NCBI GenBank assembly: GCA_028713675.1
Contig: JAQTNV010000001.1
Span: 124,001-188,000 of the forward strand
Reading direction: 5' to 3'
Source: a bacterium
GTDB lineage: Bacteria > Desulfobacterota > JAPLJL01
Length of the DNA stretch: 64,000 nt
Positions 8,076-16,606 of this stretch are shown piece after piece. The position numbers were made by a program, and so were the translations under genes. How positions within the stretch are numbered: the stretch's first letter is position 1; every line of letters begins with the position of its first letter. The notes beneath the pieces were generated by a model. It did not search any database and was not told where the DNA came from. It saw only the letters and a list, made by a program, of their open reading frames with translations.

Positions 8076-8426
8076 TTACTTCTCGGAAATAATTCTGGCT
8101 ATCCTCAGAACCTTCTCTAATTGGTCGAGATCAAGGTTCTTCAGCACCTTTTCGATCTTGGCTATCTGGGTTTCCTTGGCTTCCTCTTCCTTCGACCCTG
8201 TCTTTGGAGGAATCAAATCTAATAGTTCGAGGAGATCAACTTTCAGGGCATCGGCTATTCTGTTCAGGACATCGATGCTCGGGTTCTTTTCCGCCCGCTC
8301 GATCTCGCCGACATATTTATAGGAAAGATCCGACAGGTCTCCCAGTTGCTGCTGGGTCAGGTTCCTCTCCCGTCGGGTGGATCTTAACTTTTCTCCGAGT
8401 CCTTTGATTAAAATCTGCTTGTCCAT
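8076..8426 (-). CDS. XRE-family transcriptional regulator (minus strand of divergent pair)
   Basis: The 116-residue protein has a Cro/C1-type helix-turn-helix at residues about 10-66 (LRSTRRERNLTQQQLGDLSDLSYKYVGEIERAEKNPSI), here described by its key residues QQQLGD and ERAEKNPS. A short helical tail follows, of the kind used for dimerisation. It is divergent from a second XRE gene across a 78-bp gap containing an inverted repeat, so auto- or cross-regulation is likely. No toxin partner was recognised. Confidence 0.85.
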   Translation of the reverse strand: MDKQILIKGLGEKLRSTRRERNLTQQQLGDLSDLSYKYVGEIERAEKNPSIDVLNRIADALKVDLLELLDLIPPKTGSKEEEAKETQIAKIEKVLKNLDLDQLEKVLRIARIISEK

Positions 8427-8435
8427 TTGATTTTT

Positions 8436-8469
8436 ATATAACCAATTATATGATAGGAAAAACCTAGGT
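8436..8469. promoter_or_regulatory. Candidate operator between divergent XRE genes
   Basis: ATATAA and TTATAT form a perfect inverted repeat around CCAA (8436-8451). The 8-bp palindrome ACCTAGGT follows at 8462-8469. Both lie in the only space shared by two divergent XRE repressor genes, where operators are expected. Binding is inferred. Confidence 0.4.
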
Positions 8470-8504
8470 CAAGAAAAATAAGCTGTGCATAGGATTTAAG
8501 AAAT

Positions 8505-8855
8505 ATGAACAAGGACATATATCTCAAATTCGGACGACGGCTCAAATCATTGCGGAAAGAAACTGGTTTGAGTCAGAGAGAACTTGCCCAGCGAGCTAAC
8601 CTATCCACTAACTATCTTGCTTTACTGGAAACAGGCAATCGTTCTCCGTCATTCAAGACCATTACGGTATTGGCTAAAGTTCTGCAAGTGCCGATCAGCG
8701 TGCTAATGGATTTAGAAGTTCAGGAAAAAGTGGAAAAGAAAAAAGGTAGGAAAACCTTGGATTATCGAGAGCGAATGATGCGCTTTCTTTTTGCCAAGAG
8801 CGACGCCAAGGTAAAACTTGCCTATGAGGTTCTCCGCAAAATTTTACAAGAGTAA
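8505..8855 (+). CDS. XRE-family transcriptional regulator (plus strand of divergent pair)
   Basis: The 116-residue protein has a classical helix-turn-helix at about residues 8-62, with LSQRELAQRANLSTNYL and LETGNRSPSF as scaffold and recognition helices. A basic linker (EKKKGRKTLDYRERM) and a C-terminal helix follow. It is the same length as the divergent neighbour but clearly different in sequence, so they are not a recent duplication. The compound palindromic element at 8867 begins 11 nt after its stop. Confidence 0.85.
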   Translation: MNKDIYLKFGRRLKSLRKETGLSQRELAQRANLSTNYLALLETGNRSPSFKTITVLAKVLQVPISVLMDLEVQEKVEKKKGRKTLDYRERMMRFLFAKSDAKVKLAYEVLRKILQE

Positions 8856-8866
8856 CCGAGGAATAC

Positions 8867-8918
8867 CCGACCGGCTGGTCGGAAGTCACATTATGTGACT
8901 TTTACTCCACAAATGTGG
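8867..8918. repeat. Compound element of three adjacent palindromes, copy B
   Basis: Three inverted repeats follow each other with almost no spacing: CCGACC-GGCT-GGTCGG (8867-8882), AAGTCACATTATGTGACTT (8883-8901) and CCACAAATGTGG (8907-8918). The whole unit recurs nearly unchanged at 21894-21945. The third palindrome is the spacer motif found alone at 509, 11465 and 15088. Confidence 0.8.
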
Positions 8919-9079
8919 AAAGTGATCTTCATCATATTTTATTGGGCCTCGAAATTGGAAAGGATCAGATAGAAAAGCCGGTCTATGCGCTTGGGTTATA
9001 GCCCAATCTCCTCTTTATTAGACAAGATTTATAGCTGGTGATATTCTGCATTCATACGGTGAAAAATAGGGAGCAAGAA

Positions 9080-10843
9080 ATGAACCTCATTTCCAGAAAA
9101 TGGTGGCTGGTTATTGTTCCAATTTGCATATTTGGTTCAGGTTGGGCTTGTGGAGGAGGTAATGGAAATTCTTCAGAATCATCGCTGACTGCCCCTTCAA
9201 ATCTCCAGGCAATGGTGATTTCTTCAATCCAGATCAACCTTACCTGGACCGATAATTCCGATAACGAGGATGGGTTCAAGATTGAGCGGAGGACCGGCAC
9301 GGGGGGCATTTATGACGTGGTCTCAACCCCTTCCGCCAACATAACAAGCTGGGATGACAGCGGCTTAATTCAAGGCACCACTTATTACTATAGAATTCGC
9401 GCATATATCTCTGATAAGGATTCAGAATATTCCGACGAGGTTAGTGCAACTACTAGCAATACTTCTGCGATAATTCCCGTTATCCCAGCCGCCCCCTCTG
9501 GTCTGACCGCAACGGTGATTTCTTCAACTCAAATCAATCTTACCTGGAAGGATAATTCCACCAACGAGAATGGCTTTGTGATCGAGAGGAAAACAGGGCT
9601 ATCGGGAACATATGCTCAGGCTGCGACGGTCGGAGTCAATGTTACCTCTTACTCAGATACGGGTCTTTCGGCAGGGACCACTTATTACTATCGGGTTTAT
9701 TCCTACAATTCGACCGGGAACTCAAGTTATTCTATCGAGGTGAGCGCGACTCCAATGTCTATCCGCGATTCCTGGATACCCACCAGCACCGGGACAAATG
9801 TGCCTTCAGGAAGGCATAGCCATACTGCTGTTTGGACAGGGACCGAGATGATTGTCTGGGGTGGTAGTGAATTTAACTCTGGCTCCATCAACACTGGAGG
9901 TAGATATAATCCCTCCACCGATTCTTGGACAACCACCAGCACCGGAGTAAACGTGCCTTCAGGAAGGTCTATCCATACCGCAGTCTGGACAGGGTCTGAA
10001 ATGATCATCTGGGGTGGGAGTGGTAGTATTGCTTCTGGTTCTCTTTATCTTAATACCGGGGGTAAATATAATCCGTCCACCGATGCCTGGACCGCCACCA
10101 GCACCGGGACAAATGTGCCTGAAGGAAGGTATTACCATGTTGCCGTTTGGACAGGGACTGAAATGGTCGTCTGGGGTGGTTATGGCGGTGCTTACTTTTT
10201 CACCACCGGGGGTAGGTATAATCCGTCCACCGATTCCTGGACTGCCACCAGCACCGGGACAAATGTGCCTTTAGTAAGGGATTTATATACTACCGTTTGG
10301 ACAGGGACGGAAATGATCATCTGGGGCGGGACATCAGGTGACTCTACTGGTGGTAAGTATGATCCCTCCACTGATTCCTGGACAGACACCAGCACCGGCG
10401 CGAATGTGCCTGCAGGAAGGAATCGCCATACCGCAGTCTGGACAGGAACCGAAATGATCATCTGGGGTGGGTGGGGTATTATTGGATTTAACACCTACGG
10501 GGCGCTCAACACCGGGGGTAGATATAATCCGTCAACCGATTCCTGGACCGCCACCAGCACCGGGAACTATGTGCCTACAGGAAGAGTTTGGGATGATTAT
10601 CCCCCTGCCGTTTGGACAGGGACTGAAATGATCATCTGGGGTGGTCATGACGGTTCTAAAATTTTCAACACCGGGGGTAAATATAATCCGTCCACCAATT
10701 CCTGGACAGACACCAGCACCGGGCCAAATGTGCCTTCAGCAAGATATTCATATTCTACAGTTTGGACAGGGACGGAAATGATCATCTGGGGTGGTTATGG
10801 CGGTCCTGATATTTTTAACACCGGGGGGAAATATACACCTTGA
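9080..10843 (+). CDS. FN3 plus seven-blade propeller lipoprotein
   Basis: The start at ATG 9080 is chosen because it opens a signal peptide ending in a lipobox-like GWAC followed by GGGNG, typical of an outer-face lipoprotein; an upstream in-frame start adds 14 residues. Two fibronectin type III domains span about residues 35-230, each with a conserved QINLTW..NS.NE.GF pattern. Seven near-identical repeats follow, each with a TSTG.NVP..R segment, AVWTGTEMI.WGG and TGG.YNPST, consistent with a kelch-like beta-propeller. It should lie on the cell surface in adhesion or carbohydrate binding. The DNA repeats are recent enough to be obvious and could recombine. Confidence 0.85.
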   Translation: MNLISRKWWLVIVPICIFGSGWACGGGNGNSSESSLTAPSNLQAMVISSIQINLTWTDNSDNEDGFKIERRTGTGGIYDVVSTPSANITSWDDSGLIQGTTYYYRIRAYISDKDSEYSDEVSATTSNTSAIIPVIPAAPSGLTATVISSTQINLTWKDNSTNENGFVIERKTGLSGTYAQAATVGVNVTSYSDTGLSAGTTYYYRVYSYNSTGNSSYSIEVSATPMSIRDSWIPTSTGTNVPSGRHSHTAVWTGTEMIVWGGSEFNSGSINTGGRYNPSTDSWTTTSTGVNVPSGRSIHTAVWTGSEMIIWGGSGSIASGSLYLNTGGKYNPSTDAWTATSTGTNVPEGRYYHVAVWTGTEMVVWGGYGGAYFFTTGGRYNPSTDSWTATSTGTNVPLVRDLYTTVWTGTEMIIWGGTSGDSTGGKYDPSTDSWTDTSTGANVPAGRNRHTAVWTGTEMIIWGGWGIIGFNTYGALNTGGRYNPSTDSWTATSTGNYVPTGRVWDDYPPAVWTGTEMIIWGGHDGSKIFNTGGKYNPSTNSWTDTSTGPNVPSARYSYSTVWTGTEMIIWGGYGGPDIFNTGGKYTP

Positions 10844-10893
10844 CGGGTTTCTGCAAATACGTTGAATCAACCTCCGGGAAAATCAGAGCTAAT

Positions 10894-11448
10894 ATGGAAG
10901 AAATTAATAATATTGCGATTGAGATTAGAAAATATGTCAATGAATTTCATTTATATGATAAACATTTTTTAGATAGGAATGATGATTGGAAATCTATTTG
11001 TGTTGGAATGGATTTATTAGAGGATTCTTGTTTAGCGCTTATATATTACGAAGAAAATGCCGTTGGAGGTAGTGATGGCGAAAAATACCTTAAATTATAT
11101 GGATTCCTTCAAGCAGTTTTTTTACAGCAGGATTCAATAAAATTTATTTATGAAAATTTATTAGGACATAGTCTGAAGCCAGATCCTAATTCGGCCTGGG
11201 AAGAAATCAGAAATCTTAGGAATCTCACTACTGGTCATCCAATTAAACAAGGGTGGGACAATAAGATAAAAAGATGTTTTGTCCATAGAATAACGCTAAA
11301 AAAAGATAGCTTCAGCGTTACTGTATTTGATAATCAAAAATCCGCCCCGGAGAATAAAGATATTAATCTAAAAAATTTATTTGATAGATATAAATCAGAA
11401 GCAATTACTTGTCTCAAGAAAATATTAGAGACCCGCCGCAACGCTTAA
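10894..11448 (+). CDS. HEPN-like helical protein
   Basis: The start is uncertain: ATG 10894 gives 184 residues, while TTG 10840 overlaps the previous stop. The product is helical and AT-rich in coding. Residues 105-115 read IRNLRNLTTGH, giving an Arg-Asn then His spacing (R-x5-H) like the HEPN ribonuclease signature, in a helix followed by a Pro break. HEPN domains often act as RNases in toxin-antitoxin and abortive-infection systems. That function is inferred here from one motif and position beside the zinc-ribbon nuclease. Confidence 0.55.
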   Translation: MEEINNIAIEIRKYVNEFHLYDKHFLDRNDDWKSICVGMDLLEDSCLALIYYEENAVGGSDGEKYLKLYGFLQAVFLQQDSIKFIYENLLGHSLKPDPNSAWEEIRNLRNLTTGHPIKQGWDNKIKRCFVHRITLKKDSFSVTVFDNQKSAPENKDINLKNLFDRYKSEAITCLKKILETRRNA

Positions 11449-11462
11449 TTTATAAGTAGGTT

Positions 11463-11483
11463 TGTTCCACAAACGTGGAAACA
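11463..11483. repeat. Palindromic spacer repeat, copy C
   Basis: TTCCAC-AAAC-GTGGAA lies between the HEPN-like gene and the zinc-ribbon nuclease gene. It has the same core as copies at 509, 8907, 15088 and 21934. Confidence 0.65.
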
Positions 11484-11536
11484 ATCTGCCGCAATTCCCC
11501 AATCCATCTTTAGACTAACCTGCTGATAATTCATCC

Positions 11537-14164
11537 ATGAAACGAAATAAATCTCCCATCAAATTAGAGCTTGTCCGGCAATGGCATCCTACAAAGAATG
11601 GAAAACTAACGCCGAGAGATGTCACCGCTGGCTCACATAAAAAAGTATGGTGGTTATGTAAAAAAAACAATACACATGAATGGCAGGCAACGATCAAGGG
11701 CCGAAGTATTAGTCAAGGTTGTCCGTATTGTTCAGGTAGATTGGTAAGTAAAGATAACTGCCTTGCGACGGTTAATCCTGCTTTGGCCCGACAATGGCAT
11801 CCAAAGAAAAATGGAAAACTAACGCCAAGAGATTTCACCGCCAAATCAACAGAAATTATTTGGTGGTTATGCCCAAAAAATAATGCACATGAATGGAAAG
11901 CAACTATTAACAGCCGAAATAGGGGAGACGGCTGTCCATATTGTTCAGGCAGACGGGTAAGTAAAGATAACTGCCTTGCAAAGGTTAATCCTGCTTTAGC
12001 CCGGCAATGGCATCCTACAAAGAATGGAAATCTGACGCCAAGCATGGTCACCGCTCACTCGAATGAAAAAGTTTGGTGGCAATGTCCAAAAAACAATACA
12101 CACGAATGGAAAACAACTATTTCCGAGCGCAGTAGGGGATACGGTTGCCCATACTGTGTTGGTAGATTTGTGAGCAAAGATAACTGCCTTCAGACGGTTA
12201 ATCCGGCTTTGGCCCGACAATGGCATCCAAAGAAAAATGGAAAACTAACGCCAAGAGATTTCACCGCCAAATCAGGTAAAACAGTCTGGTGGTTATGTCC
12301 CAAAAACAATACACATGAATGGAAAGCAACTATTAACAGTCGCAGTAGGGGCGACGGTTGTCCATATTGTTCAGGGAAACGGGTATGTAAAGAAAACTGC
12401 CTTGCGACGGTTAATCCTGCTTTGGCCCGACAATGGCATCCAAAGAAAAATGGAAAACTAACGCCAAGAGATTTCACCGCCAACTCAAATAAAAAGTTTT
12501 GGTGGCAATGCCCAAAATCAAAAAACCACGTTTGGCGGACATCAATCCTTAGTCGAAACTGGGATCGTAGAGGCTGTCCGTATTGTGCAAATCAATATGT
12601 AGATAAAGAAAACTGCCTTGCGACGGTTAATCCTGCTCTGGCCCGGCAATGGCATCCTACAAAAAATGGAAAATTGACGCCAAGAGATATCGTCGCTGGC
12701 TCTACCAAAAAAGCATGGTGGTTATGCTCAAGAGGACATGAATGGCAAGCAATGATCCTTAGTCGGAATAAGGGCGTTGGATGTCCCCAATGTCATTCAA
12801 ATTCATCTCATTTAGAACTTTGTGTCCTAACTCAAATGCAATATCTCTTTGGTGATAATAATGTTAAGCATCGGAAAAAAATTATAAATGAAGAGTGCGA
12901 TGTTTTTATTGAACGATTTAAAATTGCTATCGAAATAGATGGCGTTTATTGGCATAGGGAAAAAATTAGGAAGGAAAAGAAAAAGAATAAAATATTTCAA
13001 GAAACCGGAGTTATTTTAATAAGAATAAGAGAAGAAGGTCTTCCAAAATTATCGTCAACCGATATATTTTTCAAATCCACAGATAGGCCCTTTGATATAA
13101 CATGTAGGGTAATTAAAAAAATTCTCAAGACCGAAAAACTTCATACCAAAGCAGAAAAAAAACTTAAAAATTATTTAAAAAGAAAAGACATTGCTAATAA
13201 AGAAAGGTATTTATATCTTTTATCCATTTTACCTTCGCCAATACCTGGCACCAGCTTGCAGGACCTGAATAAAAAGATAACCGCAGAATGGCACCCTACA
13301 AAAAATGGATCGCTTACCCCAAGGAATTTTTTGCCTTCTTCTCATCAAAAAATCTGGTGGCAATGTCCAAATAACCATCACCATGAATGGGAAGCAACTA
13401 TTGATAGTCGCAATAGGGGGGGGCATGGGTGCCCATATTGCTCAGGCAACCGTGTAAGTAAAGATAATTGTCTTGCGACGGTTTTCCCAGCTTTAGCTCG
13501 GCAATGGCATCCTACGAAAAACGGAAAACTGACGCCCCAAGATTTCGTTGTTGGCTCACATAAAAAAGTATGGTGGTTATGCCCAAAAAACAATGAACAT
13601 GAATGGGAAACAACTATTGGCGGTCGCAGTAGGGAAACCGGTTGCCCATATTGTTCAGGGAAATGGGTAAGTAAAGATAACTGCCTTGCGACGGTTAATC
13701 CTACTTTGGCTCGGGAATGGCATCTGACGAAGAATGGAAAGCTAACGCCAAGAGATTTCACTGCCAACTCAAATAAAAAGTTTTGGTGGCAATGCCCAAA
13801 ATTTAAAAAACATGTATGGAAGGCATCAATCCTTAACCGAAATTGGAATGGTAGTGGCTGTCCATATTGTTCGGGCAACCGCGTAAGTGAAGAGAACTGC
13901 CTTGCGACGGTTAATCCTGCTTTGGCTTGGGAATGGCATCCGACGAAGAATGGAAAGCTGACACCAAGAGATGTCTTTCCTAACTCAGGTAAAAAAGTCT
14001 GGTGGCAATGCCCAAAATTTAAAAAACATGTATGGAAGGCATCAATCCTTAACCGAAATTATAGGGGTATCGGCTGTCCATATTGTGCAGAGGGAAATAT
14101 AAATCCGGGGCAGATGGCCTTGGATATAAAAGAGATAAGAACTGCCCTAAGACGGTTAATCTGA
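11537..14164 (+). CDS. Ten-repeat zinc-ribbon protein with embedded Vsr-like nuclease domain
   Basis: The 875-residue protein contains ten copies of a roughly 70-residue repeat: WHP.KNG.LTP, then a WW.C strand, a HEW.A.I segment and a closing GCPYC. This is the pattern of the DUF4379-type zinc ribbon or treble clef. Six copies precede and four follow residues about 420-575. That insert reads CDVFIERFKIAIEIDGVYWH and then ILIRIREEGL, matching Vsr/DUF559-like nucleases with acidic residues at about 455, 466 and 468 and a downstream Trp-His. The repeats should bind nucleic acid as a modular array and deliver the nuclease. Both gene neighbours are HEPN-like. Repeat spacing is regular at the DNA level. 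Confidence 0.8.
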   Translation: MKRNKSPIKLELVRQWHPTKNGKLTPRDVTAGSHKKVWWLCKKNNTHEWQATIKGRSISQGCPYCSGRLVSKDNCLATVNPALARQWHPKKNGKLTPRDFTAKSTEIIWWLCPKNNAHEWKATINSRNRGDGCPYCSGRRVSKDNCLAKVNPALARQWHPTKNGNLTPSMVTAHSNEKVWWQCPKNNTHEWKTTISERSRGYGCPYCVGRFVSKDNCLQTVNPALARQWHPKKNGKLTPRDFTAKSGKTVWWLCPKNNTHEWKATINSRSRGDGCPYCSGKRVCKENCLATVNPALARQWHPKKNGKLTPRDFTANSNKKFWWQCPKSKNHVWRTSILSRNWDRRGCPYCANQYVDKENCLATVNPALARQWHPTKNGKLTPRDIVAGSTKKAWWLCSRGHEWQAMILSRNKGVGCPQCHSNSSHLELCVLTQMQYLFGDNNVKHRKKIINEECDVFIERFKIAIEIDGVYWHREKIRKEKKKNKIFQETGVILIRIREEGLPKLSSTDIFFKSTDRPFDITCRVIKKILKTEKLHTKAEKKLKNYLKRKDIANKERYLYLLSILPSPIPGTSLQDLNKKITAEWHPTKNGSLTPRNFLPSSHQKIWWQCPNNHHHEWEATIDSRNRGGHGCPYCSGNRVSKDNCLATVFPALARQWHPTKNGKLTPQDFVVGSHKKVWWLCPKNNEHEWETTIGGRSRETGCPYCSGKWVSKDNCLATVNPTLAREWHLTKNGKLTPRDFTANSNKKFWWQCPKFKKHVWKASILNRNWNGSGCPYCSGNRVSEENCLATVNPALAWEWHPTKNGKLTPRDVFPNSGKKVWWQCPKFKKHVWKASILNRNYRGIGCPYCAEGNINPGQMALDIKEIRTALRRLI

Positions 14165-14186
14165 AACTTTCTTTAGAAAAGAATGA

Positions 14187-15044
14187 TTATTCTTTCTTCG
14201 TTCTTACCCCCCATTTAAAAGTTCGATCTCGCTTTCCCGGCTTTACCCAAAGGACTACCTCCTCAGATAACTCAAGCTCATATTCCCAAGGTTTTGCATC
14301 TTTGGGACGTGGATTAATAGAAGCAGGCAGATACTTTTTAATAATTTCATTTTCTTTCCAGTCTAAGCCAACTTGATCACAAGTAGACCAACCGAGGCCA
14401 ATATCACATAATTCCCATAAACATCCATCTGCCGTCTCGAAAACAAGCGGTTTCTTTCCGTCTGGAAGATAAAATTCCCACGCTTTTACAACTCGTTCCC
14501 TATTTTTTATTTTTCTCCTGTCTGGTAATGGCTTGTCTGGTTTGCCTGAAATAACCTCAGCAAGAGCTTTCTCATGCATATCACTTGGAACACTAATCAT
14601 TTTAGGTTTGAAATAATTCGACACCTTTTCATCAAGGTCATTAAAAAATGAAGAACATTCTTTAAGCTCCCCAATTAATTGATTAAGTCCAGCGATAGAG
14701 AACATCAAATGATTTTTTTCAAACCAGAAGCTGTGAGCAAGGAAGTTTCTTTTTGTTAATCCGATATCTAACTTATCTGAAAGTTCCTTCGGGACAAGAT
14801 TTTTCATTTCTTCAATTAATTGACCCATTGTAAGTGAATAAGCATAAGCTAATTTCTCTTCAATTCGAGGCCGGGTAACATTTTTCGGATCACTGAAGGT
14901 CGCTAAAGCATGGGTATGACAAAGTTCTCGGTAAAGACATTCACTATGATAATAGGCCAAGCCAAAACAAGTGAATAATTCTTTAGTCAGATCGTTTTGA
15001 AGATCATCTTCAGAATCATCTTCAAGATCATCTCGTGAAGACAT
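14187..15044 (-). CDS. HEPN-like protein with unknown C-terminal domain
   Basis: ATG 15044 is chosen because AAGGAGGT lies 6 nt upstream, giving 285 residues. An acidic N terminus is followed by a helical segment with TKRNFLAHSFW, in which Arg99-Asn100 and His104 give the R-x4-H spacing of HEPN RNases. The C-terminal 110 residues are a Trp-rich beta domain (WEFYLPDGKKPLVFETADG) that I do not recognise. It converges on the zinc-ribbon nuclease gene, with 22 nt between stops. An RNase or toxin role is inference. Confidence 0.55.
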   Translation of the reverse strand: MSSRDDLEDDSEDDLQNDLTKELFTCFGLAYYHSECLYRELCHTHALATFSDPKNVTRPRIEEKLAYAYSLTMGQLIEEMKNLVPKELSDKLDIGLTKRNFLAHSFWFEKNHLMFSIAGLNQLIGELKECSSFFNDLDEKVSNYFKPKMISVPSDMHEKALAEVISGKPDKPLPDRRKIKNRERVVKAWEFYLPDGKKPLVFETADGCLWELCDIGLGWSTCDQVGLDWKENEIIKKYLPASINPRPKDAKPWEYELELSEEVVLWVKPGKRDRTFKWGVRTKKE

Positions 15045-15087
15045 GAATACCTCCTTGAATCGGAACCTCACCAATGATGAGAGTTAA

Positions 15088-15101
15088 TCCACAAATGTGG
15101 A
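15088..15101. repeat. Palindromic spacer repeat, copy D
   Basis: TCCACAAATGTGGA is a near-perfect 14-bp palindrome in the 75-bp gap between the RHH gene and the HEPN-like gene. It shares its core with copies A, B, C and E. Confidence 0.65.
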
Positions 15102-15119
15102 ATCTAAAGACGAAGGGTT

Positions 15120-15335
15120 TTATCTCGAATATTTTTTCCGCAGTAATTCAATCGCCTCGGTAACTAGACTGCTTTGGCTGGCGTCCCGACGGCTTCTCCC
15201 CTGGCGGATGAGTGCGATCCTAATATCTTCCAGGTCCTCCGCCGTTTTCCGGGGAAGGTAGAAGGCGATTTTGACCTTATCCTCTGGGTTCAGAGTATTC
15301 TCTTTGCCCCGCTTTTCTTTAACCGGATTCGCCAT
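15120..15335 (-). CDS. Ribbon-helix-helix DNA-binding protein
   Basis: The 71-residue protein has a basic N-terminal arm, a KIAFYLPRKTAEDLEDIRI strand-helix and a second helix SSLVTEAIELLRKKYSR. This is the CopG/Arc-type ribbon-helix-helix fold used by small repressors and antitoxins. An AAGGAGG site precedes the start. It follows the recombinase gene on the same strand after 60 nt. It could control recombination directionality or its own operon. No toxin gene is seen beside it. Confidence 0.7.
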   Translation of the reverse strand: MANPVKEKRGKENTLNPEDKVKIAFYLPRKTAEDLEDIRIALIRQGRSRRDASQSSLVTEAIELLRKKYSR

Positions 15336-15395
15336 TCCGGGCCTCCTTCCAAACCGAATTATTTTGTTTACGATAATCCGGGTTTAAGTAAACAT

Positions 15396-16373
15396 TCACT
15401 GGGCGGTCTCGGCTACCTTCCGGGCAACCTCCCCGCCTAAATCCTGCCGGTTATCGTCATAGGCGTTCAGTATCCTCAAATCCTTATGCCGGGAAAACCG
15501 CTGGACGGCCCGGAGATTGCCCTGGGTAATATCAAGCGCCAGGGTTACCGCCAAATGCCGAATCCCATGTGGTCTGGTCTTTATCCCGACCTTCGTTCCC
15601 AACTCCCTAACCATGTAATAAATCGCCTCCCCGGTGATCCGGCCATTTCCCTTCTTTGCCCGGTCGAGAGAAGTAAATAAAGGCCCAGGATCGCTCCCTC
15701 TGGCAGAAATCCAATCCTCCAATGTCTTCTTGGTCGGCTCCGGAAGGGTCAAGGGAATCCTGCCCGACCTTCCCTTCCCGAGGATGAGTATTTTTCCTCC
15801 CGCCAAGTCAACGTGCTCAAGGTCAAGGGAAACAATCTCTCCGCGCCGGAGTCCCAGGTCGTGGAGGAGTCTCAAGATGGCATAGTCCCGTATGCCCTTT
15901 TTATCCTTCCTGGCCTTTATTTTCTCCAGGATTTGTTTGAAACCATCCCGCCCCGGCCCAGAGGTATCCCGGCAAAGTTCCCGTTTCTCTCCCCCGATTT
16001 CCAGGGACCAGCTGATCCGCCCGAGAATCCGGGCCAGTTTGATGATCGACCGGATCGCCGAAATCCTCCTGTTGATGGTGTTGGACTTTAGTCCACGTTC
16101 CTTCAGGTTGTTCCGGTATTTCAGGGCCAGTTCATTGGCTCTTCCTGGTTCGTTTTGGAATAACCCCCGAATTGCATCTTCCGGCTTCTCCAGACCCAGA
16201 AATTTTGCAAAGTCCTTGAGATCGCCCAGGTAGGCCATCCGAGTCCTTGAACCCCGGCTTCTAAGCCAATCCTGGATCAACTCCCTGATATCACCCTTGC
16301 CTGGACTGGTCAGAGCCGATTCACCGGTGGGAACAGGTAGGGTTATCGAACTTGTCTTTCTCTGCTCAGTCAT
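15396..16373 (-). CDS. Tyrosine recombinase (phage-integrase/Xer family)
   Basis: ATG 16373 gives 325 residues; an upstream TTG adds three. Residues about 25-115 form the SAM-like core-binding domain. The catalytic domain shows Arg in LGLRRGEIVSL, Lys in LGKGRSGRIPL, His-x-x-Arg in PHGIRHLAVT, a second His in SRHKDLRIL and the nucleophilic Tyr in NAYDDN. It cuts and rejoins DNA through a 3'-phosphotyrosine link. It is divergent from the CBASS operon and upstream of the RHH gene. It may mobilise this region, perhaps acting at the palindromic sites, but that link is untested. Confidence 0.85.
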   Translation of the reverse strand: MTEQRKTSSITLPVPTGESALTSPGKGDIRELIQDWLRSRGSRTRMAYLGDLKDFAKFLGLEKPEDAIRGLFQNEPGRANELALKYRNNLKERGLKSNTINRRISAIRSIIKLARILGRISWSLEIGGEKRELCRDTSGPGRDGFKQILEKIKARKDKKGIRDYAILRLLHDLGLRRGEIVSLDLEHVDLAGGKILILGKGRSGRIPLTLPEPTKKTLEDWISARGSDPGPLFTSLDRAKKGNGRITGEAIYYMVRELGTKVGIKTRPHGIRHLAVTLALDITQGNLRAVQRFSRHKDLRILNAYDDNRQDLGGEVARKVAETAQ

Positions 16374-16606
16374 GGATTTCAATTTGTATTTTAATATTCT
16401 GGTATTATTATATTCTAATATTCTTACTTTATCAACTGGGATTCGTCGAAGATGGAAAGCGCGCTTTGCTATACCGAAAAACCGAATCCAAAGTCGCCGA
16501 GAAACTAGATGGGTCGGTTTGCCATATATTTCGGGGAGAAACCTCTCGGTTTTATTTAATATGTCTCATCAGGTATTATTTACTAAGGGGATAGGGGGTA
16601 ATCCGA
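16374..16606. other. AT-rich divergent control region between recombinase and CBASS
   Basis: About 230 bp separate the recombinase and cap4 starts. The left half is very AT-rich, with repeated TAATATTC, suited to promoters. A 12-bp palindrome AAAGCGCGCTTT lies at 16456-16467. No confident -35/-10 pair was chosen. Confidence 0.35.

Noticed and set aside
7300-8426. Pycsar or similar cyclic-nucleotide defence operon
   Set aside because: The cyclase-like gene has no adjacent effector (TIR, membrane or nuclease) that I can recognise; its neighbours are an XRE regulator and a PEGA operon.
15120-15335. RHH gene as an antitoxin of a toxin-antitoxin pair
   Set aside because: No small toxin-like frame lies next to it; the close neighbour is the recombinase.
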